Shown here one piece after another: positions 26,470-36,219 of a stretch of DNA of 64,000 nucleotides. The notes below the pieces were generated by a model, which was not told the DNA's origin, did no database searches, and saw nothing but the letters and a program-made list of their open reading frames with translations. Origin of the DNA: an uncultured Lachnospiraceae bacterium (GTDB lineage: Bacteria; Bacillota; Clostridia; Lachnospirales; Lachnospiraceae); contig URMK01000022.1 of NCBI GenBank assembly GCA_900548905.1, positions 35,303-99,302 of the forward strand. The letters run 5' to 3'. Position numbers and translations under genes: made by a program. The stretch's first letter is position 1. Each line of letters begins with the position of its first letter.

Positions 26470-27675
26470 TCATTGGTCTGACTTAAGGATTTCCGCCGTT
26501 TCTCTGGCAATAGCCAATTCCTCGTTCGTGGGGATTACCAGCACTTTCGTTCCACTGCCCGGCCTGGAAATTACGATCTCCTCGCCGCGTTTATGATTTG
26601 CTTCCTCATCCAGAGTGATTCCCAGGAAAGACAGGCTACTGCATACCATATCACGGATAATGGGACTGTTCTCGCCCAATCCCGCGGTAAAGCAGATTGC
26701 ATCCACGCCGTCCATTTCCGCCGCATAAGCGCCGATATATTTGATCACCCTTTGGGTAAATGCCTTAAGCGCACGGACCGCATCCGTATTCCCTTCCAGA
26801 TAAGCATCCTCCAGATCCCTGAAATCGGAAGAAAAACCATTGGAAAGGCCGTAGACACCGGATTCCTTATTCAGGATATTCATGATCGCATCAATGCTCT
26901 TCCCTTCCTTATGGGCAATAAATTCAATGATAGCCGGATCGACATCACCGCTTCTTGTCCCCATCACCAGCCCTTCCAGGGGTGTTAACCCCATGGATGT
27001 ATCGATACATTTTCCGTATTTGACAGCCGATACGGACGCACCGTTCCCCAAATGGCAGACGATAGTCTTCAGGCTGTCATAGGGCCGTCCCAGAACCGCC
27101 GCCGCTCTCCGGGATACATAGGCATGGCTTGTCCCATGGAAACCGTATCTTCTGATTTTATAATCCTGATAATAGTGATAGGGAATCGCATACATGTATG
27201 CTTCTTCCGGCATGGTCTGATGAAATGCGGTATCAAATACCCCCACCATAGGCGTTCCGGGCATAAGAGCTTCGCATGCTTCAATACCGATAAGATTAGC
27301 CGGATTATGAAGCGGCGCCAACTCACAGCAATCCTGAATGGCCTTCTTTACTTCTGCCGTTATCAGCGTAGCTTTTGCAAAATGCTCCCCGCCGTGTACC
27401 AGGCGGTGTCCCACCGCTCCAATCTCCTGAAGACTTTTCACCACCCCGGTCTTATCATCTGTCAGGGCTTTCAGTACCAGGCTGATGGCTTCCTTGTGAT
27501 CCTTCATGGAAGCTTCCGTGATCTGCTTTTCCCCACCCGCAGGGGTATATACCAAACGGCTTCCCTCAATTGCGATTCTCTCGCACAGCCCTTTTGCAAT
27601 CAGCTTCTCACTCTGCGAATCAATCAGCTGAAATTTTAAGGAGGAGCTTCCGCAGTTAATAACTAAAATATTCAT
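26470..27675 (-). CDS. ackA: Acetate kinase
   Basis: A 401-residue acetate kinase forming ATP from acetyl phosphate. Family signatures are NILVINCGSSSLKF, VGHRLVHGGE, FDTAFHQTMP, GFHGTSHAYVS and the ATP loop FTAGLGENSP. It lies 17 bp downstream of pta, completing the acetate-producing, substrate-level phosphorylation route. Confidence 0.98.
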   Translation of the reverse strand: MNILVINCGSSSLKFQLIDSQSEKLIAKGLCERIAIEGSRLVYTPAGGEKQITEASMKDHKEAISLVLKALTDDKTGVVKSLQEIGAVGHRLVHGGEHFAKATLITAEVKKAIQDCCELAPLHNPANLIGIEACEALMPGTPMVGVFDTAFHQTMPEEAYMYAIPYHYYQDYKIRRYGFHGTSHAYVSRRAAAVLGRPYDSLKTIVCHLGNGASVSAVKYGKCIDTSMGLTPLEGLVMGTRSGDVDPAIIEFIAHKEGKSIDAIMNILNKESGVYGLSNGFSSDFRDLEDAYLEGNTDAVRALKAFTQRVIKYIGAYAAEMDGVDAICFTAGLGENSPIIRDMVCSSLSFLGITLDEEANHKRGEEIVISRPGSGTKVLVIPTNEELAIARETAEILKSDQ

Positions 27676-27692
27676 AGTAGTAATCCCTTTCT

Positions 27693-28694
27693 TTATACCA
27701 GCTGTGCCTGTACTGCCGTCAGTGCCACAACTCCTACGATATCTTCCCAGGAACAGCCTCTGGAAAGGTCGTTAACCGGCCTCGCAATCCCCTGAAGCAT
27801 AGGGCCGTAGGCTTCCGCCCTGCCCAACCGCTGCACCAGCTTGTAACCGATATTTCCTGCGTCAAGGTTAGGGAATATCAATACATTCGCTTTGCCTGCC
27901 ACATCGCTGTCGGGCGCTTTGGATTTGGCAACCTTAGGCACAAGTGCCGCATCTGTCTGCAGTTCACCGTCCAGAGTCAGATGCGGGTATTCCTCATGGG
28001 CGATTTCCACCGCCTTTACCACCTTGTCCACCAGGGCATGATGGGCGCTTCCCTTCGTGGAATGGGAAAGCATGGCAATAATAGGTTTTGCCCCGATAAG
28101 CTGCTTAAAGCTCTTGGCGCTGGTATCCGCAATTGCCGCCAGTTCTTCCGAAGTAGGATCCTGATTCAGGCCGCAGTCTGCAAATAAAAAGGTTCCGTGC
28201 TCTCCGTATTCGCAATCCGGAACATCCAGGATGAAGAAAGCGGAAACAAGCTTTACGCCGGGAGCCGTACGCAGGATCTGAAGAGACGGTCTTAAAACGT
28301 CCGCTGTGGCATGACACGCACCGGCTACCATTCCGTCCGCATCATTGGCCTTTACCATGACCACGCCGAAGGTAAGGGGATCGCTGATCAGAATCTCCCT
28401 GGCCTTCTCAACCGTCATCCCCTTCGCCTTTCTCGACTCGTAAAGCAGTTCTACATATTCATCCAATTTATCCGTCTTAGAAGGGTCAATCACCGTCACT
28501 CCGGCCAGATCCACTTCCAGCCAGCCGGCGCCGTCCATAATCTTTTCTTCGTTGCCCACCATAATAATATTGGCAATCCCTTCATGCAGCACATGCGCCG
28601 CAGCGATAAGAGTTCTCTTATCATTTGTTTCCGGCAGTACTATCGTTTTTCTGTCAGCCCTTGCTTTTTCTTTAATTGTGTCAATATAAGACAT
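27693..28694 (-). CDS. pta: Phosphate acetyltransferase
   Basis: A 333-residue short-form Pta (no regulatory N-terminal domain) converting acetyl-CoA and phosphate to acetyl phosphate. Typical segments are TIVLPETNDKRTLIAA, DGMVAGACHATADVLRP and LIFPNLDAGNIGYKLVQRL. The ATG at 28694 has AAGGAG ten bases upstream; the longer open frame runs into the promoter. Confidence 0.97.
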   Translation of the reverse strand: MSYIDTIKEKARADRKTIVLPETNDKRTLIAAAHVLHEGIANIIMVGNEEKIMDGAGWLEVDLAGVTVIDPSKTDKLDEYVELLYESRKAKGMTVEKAREILISDPLTFGVVMVKANDADGMVAGACHATADVLRPSLQILRTAPGVKLVSAFFILDVPDCEYGEHGTFLFADCGLNQDPTSEELAAIADTSAKSFKQLIGAKPIIAMLSHSTKGSAHHALVDKVVKAVEIAHEEYPHLTLDGELQTDAALVPKVAKSKAPDSDVAGKANVLIFPNLDAGNIGYKLVQRLGRAEAYGPMLQGIARPVNDLSRGCSWEDIVGVVALTAVQAQLV

Positions 28695-28758
28695 ACCCAA
28701 AAAACTCCTTTCTATTCCACTTCTTCCAATTTTTGTCGTTCTTTCATCGTCTGAGTAA

Positions 28759-28787
28759 ATTATATCGGATTCCTTTTTTGTATACAA
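28759..28787 (-). promoter_or_regulatory. Promoter of pta-ackA
   Basis: TTGTAT (28782-28787) and TATAAT (28759-28764) are 17 bp apart. The 328-bp space between pta and the divergent tmcAL gene holds this promoter and the one at 28892-28920. Confidence 0.8.
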
Positions 28788-28891
28788 GGCCAATTTCCTG
28801 AAATTATTGTACAAAATCTTGCACATTTCACAAATATGCCAAAATTGTTCGTGAATTTGTACAAAACCTGCAGTCTGTCAAATTTATATCA

Positions 28892-28920
28892 TTGTCCCTC
28901 GCTCTGAAACATGCTATTCT
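28892..28920 (+). promoter_or_regulatory. Promoter of the tmcAL gene
   Basis: TTGTCC (28892-28897) and TATTCT (28915-28920) with a 17-bp spacer read towards the plus-strand gene at 29023. Confidence 0.6.
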
Positions 28921-29022
28921 TGTTGTAAACTGTTCAGCAGCTTCACAGTTGCTTCTTGCTGCAGTACAGACCCGCAGCGGCTGCGTAATCCTGACAGGAA
29001 AGGAACGGAAAGGACTTTATAC

Positions 29023-30273
29023 ATGAAGGTTACCGGAATTATTGCAGAATATAATCCATTTCATAAAGGGCACGCCTATCATATACAAAAAGCAAAGGAA
29101 CTCACGCAGGCTGATTACCTGGTTGTGGTTATGAGCGGAGATTTTACACAGAGAGGGACACCTGCCCTTCTGGACAAGTATTCCCGCGCCCGGATGGCCC
29201 TTGCCTGCGGCGCGGATTTGGTTCTGGAGCTGCCGGTGCGGTTTGCCTGTGCCAGCGCGGAATTCTTTGCAGGCGGTGCGGTTTCGCTGCTGCACCAGCT
29301 GGGTGTTGTGGACGCTCTCTGTTTCGGAAGTGAATGCGGGGACATCGAAAAGCTGCAAAAAGCTGCTGCCGCACTCTCGAAAGCGGAAGCTTCGGAAATC
29401 TATGGAAATACTCTGCGGGAAGGATTGCGCGGCGGGCTGTCTTTTCCTGCCGCCCGGGCAAAAGCTATGGGATATGGGGAGGATGAAGCCGGCAGTTTAT
29501 TGGCGCTTCCCAACAATATCCTTGGTATAGAATACTGCCGTGCTCTGCTGGGCCTGCAAAGCGCAATCCGGCCGGTTACCCTCCTTCGGAAGGGAGCCGG
29601 CTATCATGATGCACAAATCCATGGAGAAAAGGACTGTTCCTCCGGCTTCAGTTCGGCATTTGCCATCCGCCATGCCCTGCAGAAGGGCGGCGGCTTTGCT
29701 GATATCTGCGGTTCTCTTCCCGAAGAGACAAGGGAAATCTGGCAATCCGGCCTCCGGGAAGGAGGAACGGTATCTGAAAAAGATTTTTCCCCTCTTCTAC
29801 GTTACCGAATGCTGCTGGAGGAAGAAAACGGCTTTTCTTCCTATGCGGATGTCACACCGGATTTTTCGGACCGGCTGAGAAAGAATTTGAACCACTTTAC
29901 GGACTGGCATGAATTCTGCCTTCTGCAGAATTCCAAAGATATGACATACACACGGATCAGCCGGTGTCTTTGCCATATCCTTTTGGGACTTACAGGAGAA
30001 AAGCAGGAAGCAAGCAAGCGTCTGTCATTTTCTTCCTATGCCCGTCCTCTTGGTTTCCGAAAAAATGCAGTTCCTCTTCTGCACGCTATTAAACAGAATA
30101 CAAATATCCCTTTCCTGCCCAAACTGGCGGATGCGCCAAAACTCCTTTCCCCTTTTCAGGAAGAAATACTGAAGGAAGACATAAAGGCCTCTCATATTTA
30201 CCAGACTGTAGTCAGCGGCAAATATGACAAGCCTTTTCTGAATGAATACCAGCGTCAGATTCCTGTCCTGTAA
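29023..30273 (+). CDS. tmcAL: tRNA(Met) cytidine acetate ligase TmcAL
   Basis: A 416-residue nucleotidyltransferase-fold protein. The N-terminal GIIAEYNPFHKGHAYHI holds the HxGH ATP site, followed by VVVMSGDFTQRGTPAL. TmcAL makes N4-acetylcytidine at the wobble position of elongator tRNA-Met using acetate and ATP. It sits next to the acetate-forming pta-ackA genes on the opposite strand. GGAAAGG precedes the ATG. Confidence 0.93.
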   Translation: MKVTGIIAEYNPFHKGHAYHIQKAKELTQADYLVVVMSGDFTQRGTPALLDKYSRARMALACGADLVLELPVRFACASAEFFAGGAVSLLHQLGVVDALCFGSECGDIEKLQKAAAALSKAEASEIYGNTLREGLRGGLSFPAARAKAMGYGEDEAGSLLALPNNILGIEYCRALLGLQSAIRPVTLLRKGAGYHDAQIHGEKDCSSGFSSAFAIRHALQKGGGFADICGSLPEETREIWQSGLREGGTVSEKDFSPLLRYRMLLEEENGFSSYADVTPDFSDRLRKNLNHFTDWHEFCLLQNSKDMTYTRISRCLCHILLGLTGEKQEASKRLSFSSYARPLGFRKNAVPLLHAIKQNTNIPFLPKLADAPKLLSPFQEEILKEDIKASHIYQTVVSGKYDKPFLNEYQRQIPVL

Positions 30274-30302
30274 CACAATTGCCGCAAGGCACTTGTGTTA
30301 CA
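30269..30302. terminator. Hairpin between converging tmcAL and PFL genes
   Basis: A perfect 10-bp stem (TGTAACACAA/TTGTGTTACA) with an inner TGCC/GGCA stem overlaps the tmcAL stop codon. There is no long U run on either side, but its place between convergent genes suggests bidirectional termination. Confidence 0.5.
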
Positions 30303-30317
30303 AGACAGCTGAATACC

Positions 30318-31682
30318 TCAGTTCTTAAAGCTGTGAATCGGCGCAGGGATTCTTCCTCCCCGGTTCACAAAGGCTTCACAGCCAAAGGAATTCACAGGCA
30401 TAATGGGCGCATGACCCAGCAGGCCGCCGAATTCCGCATGATCTCCCACTTTTTTCCCGATAACAGGAATAAGGCGGACTGCGGTCGTCTTCTGGTTTAC
30501 CATACCGATCGCCATCTCATCCGCGATAATTCCGGAAATCGTGGATGCCTTGGTATCACCGGGAACCGCGATCATATCCAGCCCCACAGAGCAGACACAA
30601 GTCATGGCTTCCAGCTTTTCCAGGGTAAGCGCTCCTGCAGTGACCGCATCTATCATTCCCTGATCTTCGCTCACGGGAATAAATGCGCCGCTTAAACCTC
30701 CCACATAAGAAGATGCCATAACGCCGCCCTTTTTCACCTGATCGTTCAGCAGCGCCAGCGCCGCCGTAGTTCCGGGCGCTCCGGCATGCTCCAGGCCAAT
30801 TTCACAGAGAATATCCGCCACACTGTCACCGATGGCTGGTGTAGGAGCCAGGGAAAGATCCACAATACCGAAAGGGATCCCAAGCCTTCTGGAGGCTTCT
30901 CTTGCTACCAGCTGGCCCACCCGGGTTACTTTAAATGCAGTTTTCTTGATAGTTTCGCAGAGGATTTCAAAACTCTCTCCTCTCACCTTTTCCAGCGCCG
31001 TCTTCACGACTCCCGGTCCGCTGACACCCACATTTATAATCTTGTCCGCCTCCGTCACGCCATGGAAGGCCCCCGCCATAAAGGGATTGTCATCCGGCGC
31101 ATTGCAGAATACCACCAGCTTGGTGCAGCCGGAAGAATCGGTTTCTTTCGTATATTCCGCCGCTTCCAGAATAATCTGCCCCATCAGCCGGACTGCATCC
31201 ATATTGATTCCCGTCTTGGTGGAACCCAGATTCACGGAGCTGCAGACTCTTTCTGTTCTGGCGAGCGCCATGGGGATAGAACGGATTAACAGTTCGTCAG
31301 CCGGCGTCATACCCTTGGATACCAGAGCCGAATAGCCGCCGATAAAGTTCACACCCACTTCCTTTGCCGCCCTGTCCAGGGTGTCCGCTATGGTTGCGAA
31401 ATCCTCCGGTGTCTTGCAGGCGGCTCCGCCTATCAGGGCTATAGGGGTGACTGATATTCTCTTATTTACAATAGGAATCCCATATTCCCGGGAAATCTCT
31501 TCCCCCACCTGTACCAGATTGCTGGCCGCCTGTGTGATTTTACGGTAAATTTTATCGTTTACCCGGTCAAGCTCTGCATCGATACAATCCAGAAGGCTGA
31601 TACCTAAAGTTATGGTCCGCACATCCAGATTTTCCTTTTCGATCATTTTATTCGTTTCATTGACTTCAAATATATTAATCAT
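30318..31682 (-). CDS. PFL family protein (DUF711 / UPF0210)
   Basis: A 454-residue UPF0210 protein, structurally related to pyruvate formate-lyase but without a known reaction. Recognisable segments are IGGYSALVSKG, NPFMAGAFHG, VGVSGPGVV and a C-terminal GGRIPAPIHSFKN. It is always paired with a small ACT protein, as here with a 25-bp gap, which suggests amino-acid control. Confidence 0.92.
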   Translation of the reverse strand: MINIFEVNETNKMIEKENLDVRTITLGISLLDCIDAELDRVNDKIYRKITQAASNLVQVGEEISREYGIPIVNKRISVTPIALIGGAACKTPEDFATIADTLDRAAKEVGVNFIGGYSALVSKGMTPADELLIRSIPMALARTERVCSSVNLGSTKTGINMDAVRLMGQIILEAAEYTKETDSSGCTKLVVFCNAPDDNPFMAGAFHGVTEADKIINVGVSGPGVVKTALEKVRGESFEILCETIKKTAFKVTRVGQLVAREASRRLGIPFGIVDLSLAPTPAIGDSVADILCEIGLEHAGAPGTTAALALLNDQVKKGGVMASSYVGGLSGAFIPVSEDQGMIDAVTAGALTLEKLEAMTCVCSVGLDMIAVPGDTKASTISGIIADEMAIGMVNQKTTAVRLIPVIGKKVGDHAEFGGLLGHAPIMPVNSFGCEAFVNRGGRIPAPIHSFKN

Positions 31683-31707
31683 ACCTTAAACCTCTTCACT
31701 CCCGTTA

Positions 31708-31980
31708 TCAGATCCTGTGCATCTGGTTAAAGATTTCTTCGCTCTGGCATTTGATAATAACACCAATTTTCTCTCCCAGTCCGGTCAGTTCATCCGTGAT
31801 GTCTCCAAAAGGCTTGCCGGTATGGTTCATATCCACTATCATCATCATGTTAAAATAGCCCTGGACAATCGTCTGGCTGATATCCAGGATATTAATATTA
31901 TTTTCCGCCAGATAGGTACACACTCCAGCAATAATGCCAACCGTATCATGGCCCACTACCGTAATAATTGTTTTTTTCAT
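31708..31980 (-). CDS. ACT domain protein (UPF0237)
   Basis: A 90-residue single ACT domain starting KKTIITVVGHDTVGIIAGVC. It probably binds an amino acid and regulates the PFL-family protein encoded directly downstream. Start at 31980 with GGAGG eight bases upstream; a GTG five codons earlier would overlap that site. Confidence 0.92.
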   Translation of the reverse strand: MKKTIITVVGHDTVGIIAGVCTYLAENNINILDISQTIVQGYFNMMMIVDMNHTGKPFGDITDELTGLGEKIGVIIKCQSEEIFNQMHRI

Positions 31981-32015
31981 ATACTTTTCCTCCACTCTTA
32001 CTTATACGATGTAAT

Positions 32016-32035
32016 CGTTCAGACAAACCTGAACG
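32016..32035. repeat. Dyad CGTTCAG-N6-CTGAACG upstream of the ACT gene
   Basis: A perfect 7-bp inverted repeat lies between the WalJ-like gene and the ACT gene. Its left half is part of a 17-mer (TGTAATCGTTCAGACAA, 32010-32026) found again at 62883-62899 in another intergenic region. Confidence 0.7.
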
Positions 32036-32039
32036 GATA

Positions 32040-32840
32040 CTATGCGATTTCGATTAAACGGGAAACCTCGCTCCGTTTTGCCACCTGAATCGGAAAATCC
32101 CCTGCCTTATAACAGGTATCCGACTGAGTAATTTCCAGCTTCACCGTTTCATAAGCCAGCTCCGGCAGATTATTTTCCTTACTGAGGTGCCCCAGGACGA
32201 TATACTGAAGCTTGTCATGCAGCAGACGGCTTAAAAGCCTTCCTGAATTTTCATTGGAAAGATGTCCGCGGTCCCCCAGTATTCTCTGTTTTAACGGGTA
32301 AGGATAGGGGCCGACCTGGAGCATATTCACATCATGGTTTGCTTCCAGGAGAAGGGCGTCCATTCCCTTCAGGGATTCAATTGTATAATCGTTGTAGGTG
32401 CCAAGATCCGTTATGACCCCGATCTTCTGCTTTCCATAAGAAAAACGGTAAGCCACAGGTTCCGCCGCATCATGGGAAATCCGCATGGGATTTACTGTCA
32501 TATCCTTAATGGTAAAGCTTTCATCCGCCTTTACCGTCTGAAACAGATCACCGTCAATTGCCCCAAGGCTCTTGCATCCCCGGATAGCTTCCACCGTCCT
32601 GGGAGTCGCATATATGGGAACGTTATATTTACGGGAAAACACGCCCAGCCCGCTGATATGGTCACTGTGTTCATGGGTCACAAAGATCGCATCCAGCTCA
32701 TCCGGACATACCCCTAAGCTGTTCAGCCCTTCCTCCGTCCGCTTCCTGCTGATCCCCACATCCACAAGTACATGGGTCGTATCTGTCCCCACATAAATAC
32801 AGTTTCCGCTGCTGCCGCTGGCAATGCTGCACAGTCTCAT
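32040..32840 (-). CDS. MBL-fold metallohydrolase (WalJ / YycJ-like)
   Basis: A 266-residue metallo-beta-lactamase fold protein with metal ligands in THEHSDHISG, SHDAAEP and a late GHLS segment. YycJ/WalJ proteins are exonuclease-like enzymes linked to DNA repair; in Firmicutes the gene often accompanies walRK, but no two-component genes are present here. Start at 32840 after AAGGAG, giving the family N-terminus MRLCSIASGSSGN. Confidence 0.88.
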   Translation of the reverse strand: MRLCSIASGSSGNCIYVGTDTTHVLVDVGISRKRTEEGLNSLGVCPDELDAIFVTHEHSDHISGLGVFSRKYNVPIYATPRTVEAIRGCKSLGAIDGDLFQTVKADESFTIKDMTVNPMRISHDAAEPVAYRFSYGKQKIGVITDLGTYNDYTIESLKGMDALLLEANHDVNMLQVGPYPYPLKQRILGDRGHLSNENSGRLLSRLLHDKLQYIVLGHLSKENNLPELAYETVKLEITQSDTCYKAGDFPIQVAKRSEVSRLIEIA

Positions 32841-32908
32841 AATTTTTAACTCCTTATCTTCTGCAATATCCATGTACTAATATGCCATATCCGGATCATT
32901 CTTGCAAG

Positions 32909-32942
32909 GAAAAAAGCCGGATTTCAAAAAATCAGGCCTTTT
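32909..32942 (-). terminator. Terminator overlapping the end of coaE
   Basis: An imperfect stem (AAAAGGCCTGATTT with AAATCCGGCTTTT) followed by a T run spans the coaE stop codon. Confidence 0.6.
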
Positions 32943-33555
32943 CCGGCGCAGACCTGCCTGAACTGTTGCTTCCCAGCGCTTCCTCCAGCTGCAGCCAGGT
33001 CTCCTGCAAATCTCCGTTATTCTCAATCACCCGGGTACAGTATCTGCGGAATTCCTCTTCCGGCAGCTGACTGGCAAAAATGCGGTCAATCCTTTCATCC
33101 GTATAACCTCTGCTTTCTTTGAGACGCCTGCGCCTGATTTCTTCATCGGCATGGATATACCAGAGTTCATCCACAATCTGCCCGTAACCCTCTTCAATCA
33201 AAAGTGCGGCCTCTAAAAAAAAGAAGGCAGCCCTGCCGGCCTTTCTTTCCTTCTCCACTTCCTTTACTATGTACCTTTTTACGGCAGGATGGATGATCGC
33301 ATTCACTTCGGCAAGGAGCTTTCTGTCCGCAAAAATGCGGGCGGCCATTTTTCCCTTATCGATCCTGCCGTCCGCATCCAGCACCTCTTCTCCCAACAAT
33401 TCCACAAGCTGCCCGTAGCAATCCTGCCCGGGCAGCTTAACTTCATTTCCCACATCATCCGCCAGCAGAATACGGCAGTTGCAATGGGAAGCCAGAAAGT
33501 CAAGCACCTGGGATTTTCCCGCCCCCACACCACCGGTAACTCCAATCAGCTTCAT
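32932..33555 (-). CDS. coaE: Dephospho-CoA kinase
   Basis: A 207-residue P-loop kinase for the last step of CoA synthesis. The N-terminus GVTGGVGAGKSQVL is the ATP loop; LLADDVGNEV and FLEAALLIEEGY are family segments. The gene lies 15 bp downstream of polA, a common pairing. Confidence 0.96.
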   Translation of the reverse strand: MKLIGVTGGVGAGKSQVLDFLASHCNCRILLADDVGNEVKLPGQDCYGQLVELLGEEVLDADGRIDKGKMAARIFADRKLLAEVNAIIHPAVKRYIVKEVEKERKAGRAAFFFLEAALLIEEGYGQIVDELWYIHADEEIRRRRLKESRGYTDERIDRIFASQLPEEEFRRYCTRVIENNGDLQETWLQLEEALGSNSSGRSAPEKA

Positions 33556-33570
33556 CTGCTATCCGTCCTC

Positions 33571-36219
33571 CTACTTCGCTTCATACCAGTTCTTTCCCGT
33601 ATGAAGATCAATTTCCAGAGACACCGCCAAATCCGCGGCATGCTTCATTTCCGTTTCCATAATAGCCGCCACCTGATCCATTTCATCCTGTGCCGATTCC
33701 ACCAAAAGTTCATCGTGAATCTGCAGTATCAGCCTGGACTTCAGTTTTTCCTCTTTCAGACGCTTCCAGACACGTATCATGGCAATCTTAATAATATCTG
33801 CCGCCGTTCCCTGAATCGGCGCATTCATAGCCACTCGTTCCCCGAAAGAGCGCTGCATGAAATTGCTGGATTTCAACTCCGGAACCGGTCTTCTTCTTCC
33901 GAACATCGTAACGGAATAGCCGTTTTCCTTTGCTTTTTCCACTTCTTCATCCAGGAATTCCTTCACTTTGGGATAGGTTTTAAAATATTCCTCGATATAC
34001 TGGGACGCTTCTTTTCTGGAAATGCTCAAATCCTGACTTAAACCGAAAGAGCTTATTCCATACACGATACCGAAATTAACCGCCTTGGCATTTCTTCTCT
34101 GCAGATCCGTCACCTGATCAAAAGGGGTATGGAATACCTTGGATGCGGTTATCCGATGAATATCCGCATCGGAACGATACGCTTCAATAAGCTGCCCGTC
34201 CCCGGACATATGGGCAAGGACCCGCAGCTCGATCTGGGAATAATCCGCATCGGTAAATACACAGCCTTCCTTGGGCACAAAAACCTTCCGGATAAGCCTT
34301 CCCAACTCCATACGCATAGGAATATTCTGCAGATTCGGTTCCGTGGAGCTGATTCTGCCGGTTGCCGTAATAGTCTGGTTAAGCGTGGTATGAATCCGGT
34401 TATTATCCCCGATATAAACCGCCAGACCGTCGGCATAGGTGGACTTGAGCTTGGTCAGGCCCCTGTATTCCAGAATCTCCGACACCACAGGATAATCCGG
34501 TGCCAGCTTATCCAGCACATCCGCCGCAGTGGAATAGCCTGTCTTCGTTTTCTTGCCTCCGGGAAGCTTCATTTTATCAAAAAGGATCTCTCCCAGCTGT
34601 TTGGGAGAATTGATATTAAAATCTTCGCCTGCCTGTCTGTGAATGGAATCCTCCAATTCGGTAATCCGGTCCACCAGCGCATCCCCATAGGCCTTCAATT
34701 CCTCGGGACGAACCTCCACCCCTTCTGTTTCCATCTCATGAAGGACCTTTGTCAGAGGCATTTCTATTTCGCAGAACAGCTGATCCATCTGTGTTTCCTG
34801 AAGCTTTCCCCAAAGCAGGGGTTGTGCCATGAAAATAGTATAAACGGCGAATCCCGCATATTCACGGAATGCCTCTTCCCTTTCGCCGGCCGCTTTCGCA
34901 AGAGGAAGCTTCTCCAGAAGCTGCTGCCGGCCCTGGATCATCAGCCCCAGCTGCTCGTTGGCGATATCCTCTATGCTGTAATCATTTTTCAGCGGATTCA
35001 GCAGATACGCGGCAATCAACACATCAAAAAACTGCTCTGTCCCATCCTGTTTCAAATAGGCATACTGCGGCTTGATCTGGAAGGTGGAAAGCTTCACTCC
35101 CCTTTGGACCAGCGCAGCCAGCTTATCCGTCAGATATTCTTTCGTCAAAAAGCCCTGCGGTCTTAAAATCCATATTTTATCCGAAGCTGCTGCCAGAGCC
35201 AGCGCAGCAAAATCCTCTTCCCCGCCGCTGTCTTCCAGAACAAGAAAAGCCGCTCTTTCCGCTTTCCCTGCTTCCTCAAAGGCCGCTTCTGCTTCCTGCA
35301 GATCCGATGTCATGAAAAAGAAGTCCTTCTGGTTATTTTTCGTCACCGCTTCTTCTTCAAACCGTCCAAGCAGGTTTTTGAATTCCAACTGCTTAAATAA
35401 CGTATAGGCCTCCGGTGTAAAAAGCTCCTGCATGCTTACCATATCCCAGGTTACATCCAGTTCACAGTCCGTATGGATCGTCGCAAGCACCTTGCTTAAA
35501 TCTGCCAGTTCTTTGTTTTCAGCCAGCGACTCCCGGATACTTTTTTTGCTGATATCATCCAAATGGGCATATATATTTTCCAGGGAACCATACTGCACCA
35601 TGAGATCCGTTGCGGTTTTTGGCCCCACCTTGGGAACACCCGGAATATTGTCGGAGGAATCCCCCATCAGTGCTTTCAGTTCAATAAACTGTTCCGGAGT
35701 TACCTGATATGCTTCTTCCACATCACTGGCGTAATAGTCTTCAATTTCCGTCTTTCCGCCTTTTGTCTTGGGTATGCGGATTTTGATATGGTCGCTGGCA
35801 ATCTGCAGCAGATCCCGATCTCCGGATACCAGTGCCACTTCCATACCTTCCTTTTCTCCCTGCTTAGCCAGCGTGCCGAGAATATCGTCCGCCTCAAGCC
35901 CGGCCTTTTCCACTGTGCAGATGCCCATAGCCTGCAGCACTTCCTTGATGACCGGCACCTGTTCCCGCAGTTCCTCCGGCATGGGCTTCCTTGTCCCTTT
36001 GTACTCCTTATAAAGTTCATGCCGGAAGGTGGGGGCATGTACATCAAATGCCACCGCCAGGAATTCCGGTTTTTCCTCCTCGAGAATCTTAAACATAATA
36101 TTCAGGAAGCCATATACCGCATTGGTATGAAGCCCCTGGGCATTACTCAAATCAGGCACACCATAGAACGCCCTGTTCAGTATGCTGTGCCCGTCAATCA
36201 GAACCATTTTTTTACTCAT
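33571..36219 (-). CDS. polA: DNA polymerase I
   Basis: An 882-residue family A polymerase. The 5'-3' exonuclease domain (1-290) has VSGDRDLLQIASD and the LKALMGDSSDNIPGVPKVG helix-hairpin-helix. The polymerase domain has motif A DADYSQIELRV (about 657), motif B RRNAKAVNFGIVYG (about 708) and motif C LQIHDELLVE (about 832). The middle domain lacks the DxE of exonuclease motif I, so 3'-5' proofreading is probably absent, as in many Firmicutes. The ATG overlaps the preceding stop as ATGA. Confidence 0.97.
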   Translation of the reverse strand: MSKKMVLIDGHSILNRAFYGVPDLSNAQGLHTNAVYGFLNIMFKILEEEKPEFLAVAFDVHAPTFRHELYKEYKGTRKPMPEELREQVPVIKEVLQAMGICTVEKAGLEADDILGTLAKQGEKEGMEVALVSGDRDLLQIASDHIKIRIPKTKGGKTEIEDYYASDVEEAYQVTPEQFIELKALMGDSSDNIPGVPKVGPKTATDLMVQYGSLENIYAHLDDISKKSIRESLAENKELADLSKVLATIHTDCELDVTWDMVSMQELFTPEAYTLFKQLEFKNLLGRFEEEAVTKNNQKDFFFMTSDLQEAEAAFEEAGKAERAAFLVLEDSGGEEDFAALALAAASDKIWILRPQGFLTKEYLTDKLAALVQRGVKLSTFQIKPQYAYLKQDGTEQFFDVLIAAYLLNPLKNDYSIEDIANEQLGLMIQGRQQLLEKLPLAKAAGEREEAFREYAGFAVYTIFMAQPLLWGKLQETQMDQLFCEIEMPLTKVLHEMETEGVEVRPEELKAYGDALVDRITELEDSIHRQAGEDFNINSPKQLGEILFDKMKLPGGKKTKTGYSTAADVLDKLAPDYPVVSEILEYRGLTKLKSTYADGLAVYIGDNNRIHTTLNQTITATGRISSTEPNLQNIPMRMELGRLIRKVFVPKEGCVFTDADYSQIELRVLAHMSGDGQLIEAYRSDADIHRITASKVFHTPFDQVTDLQRRNAKAVNFGIVYGISSFGLSQDLSISRKEASQYIEEYFKTYPKVKEFLDEEVEKAKENGYSVTMFGRRRPVPELKSSNFMQRSFGERVAMNAPIQGTAADIIKIAMIRVWKRLKEEKLKSRLILQIHDELLVESAQDEMDQVAAIMETEMKHAADLAVSLEIDLHTGKNWYEAK

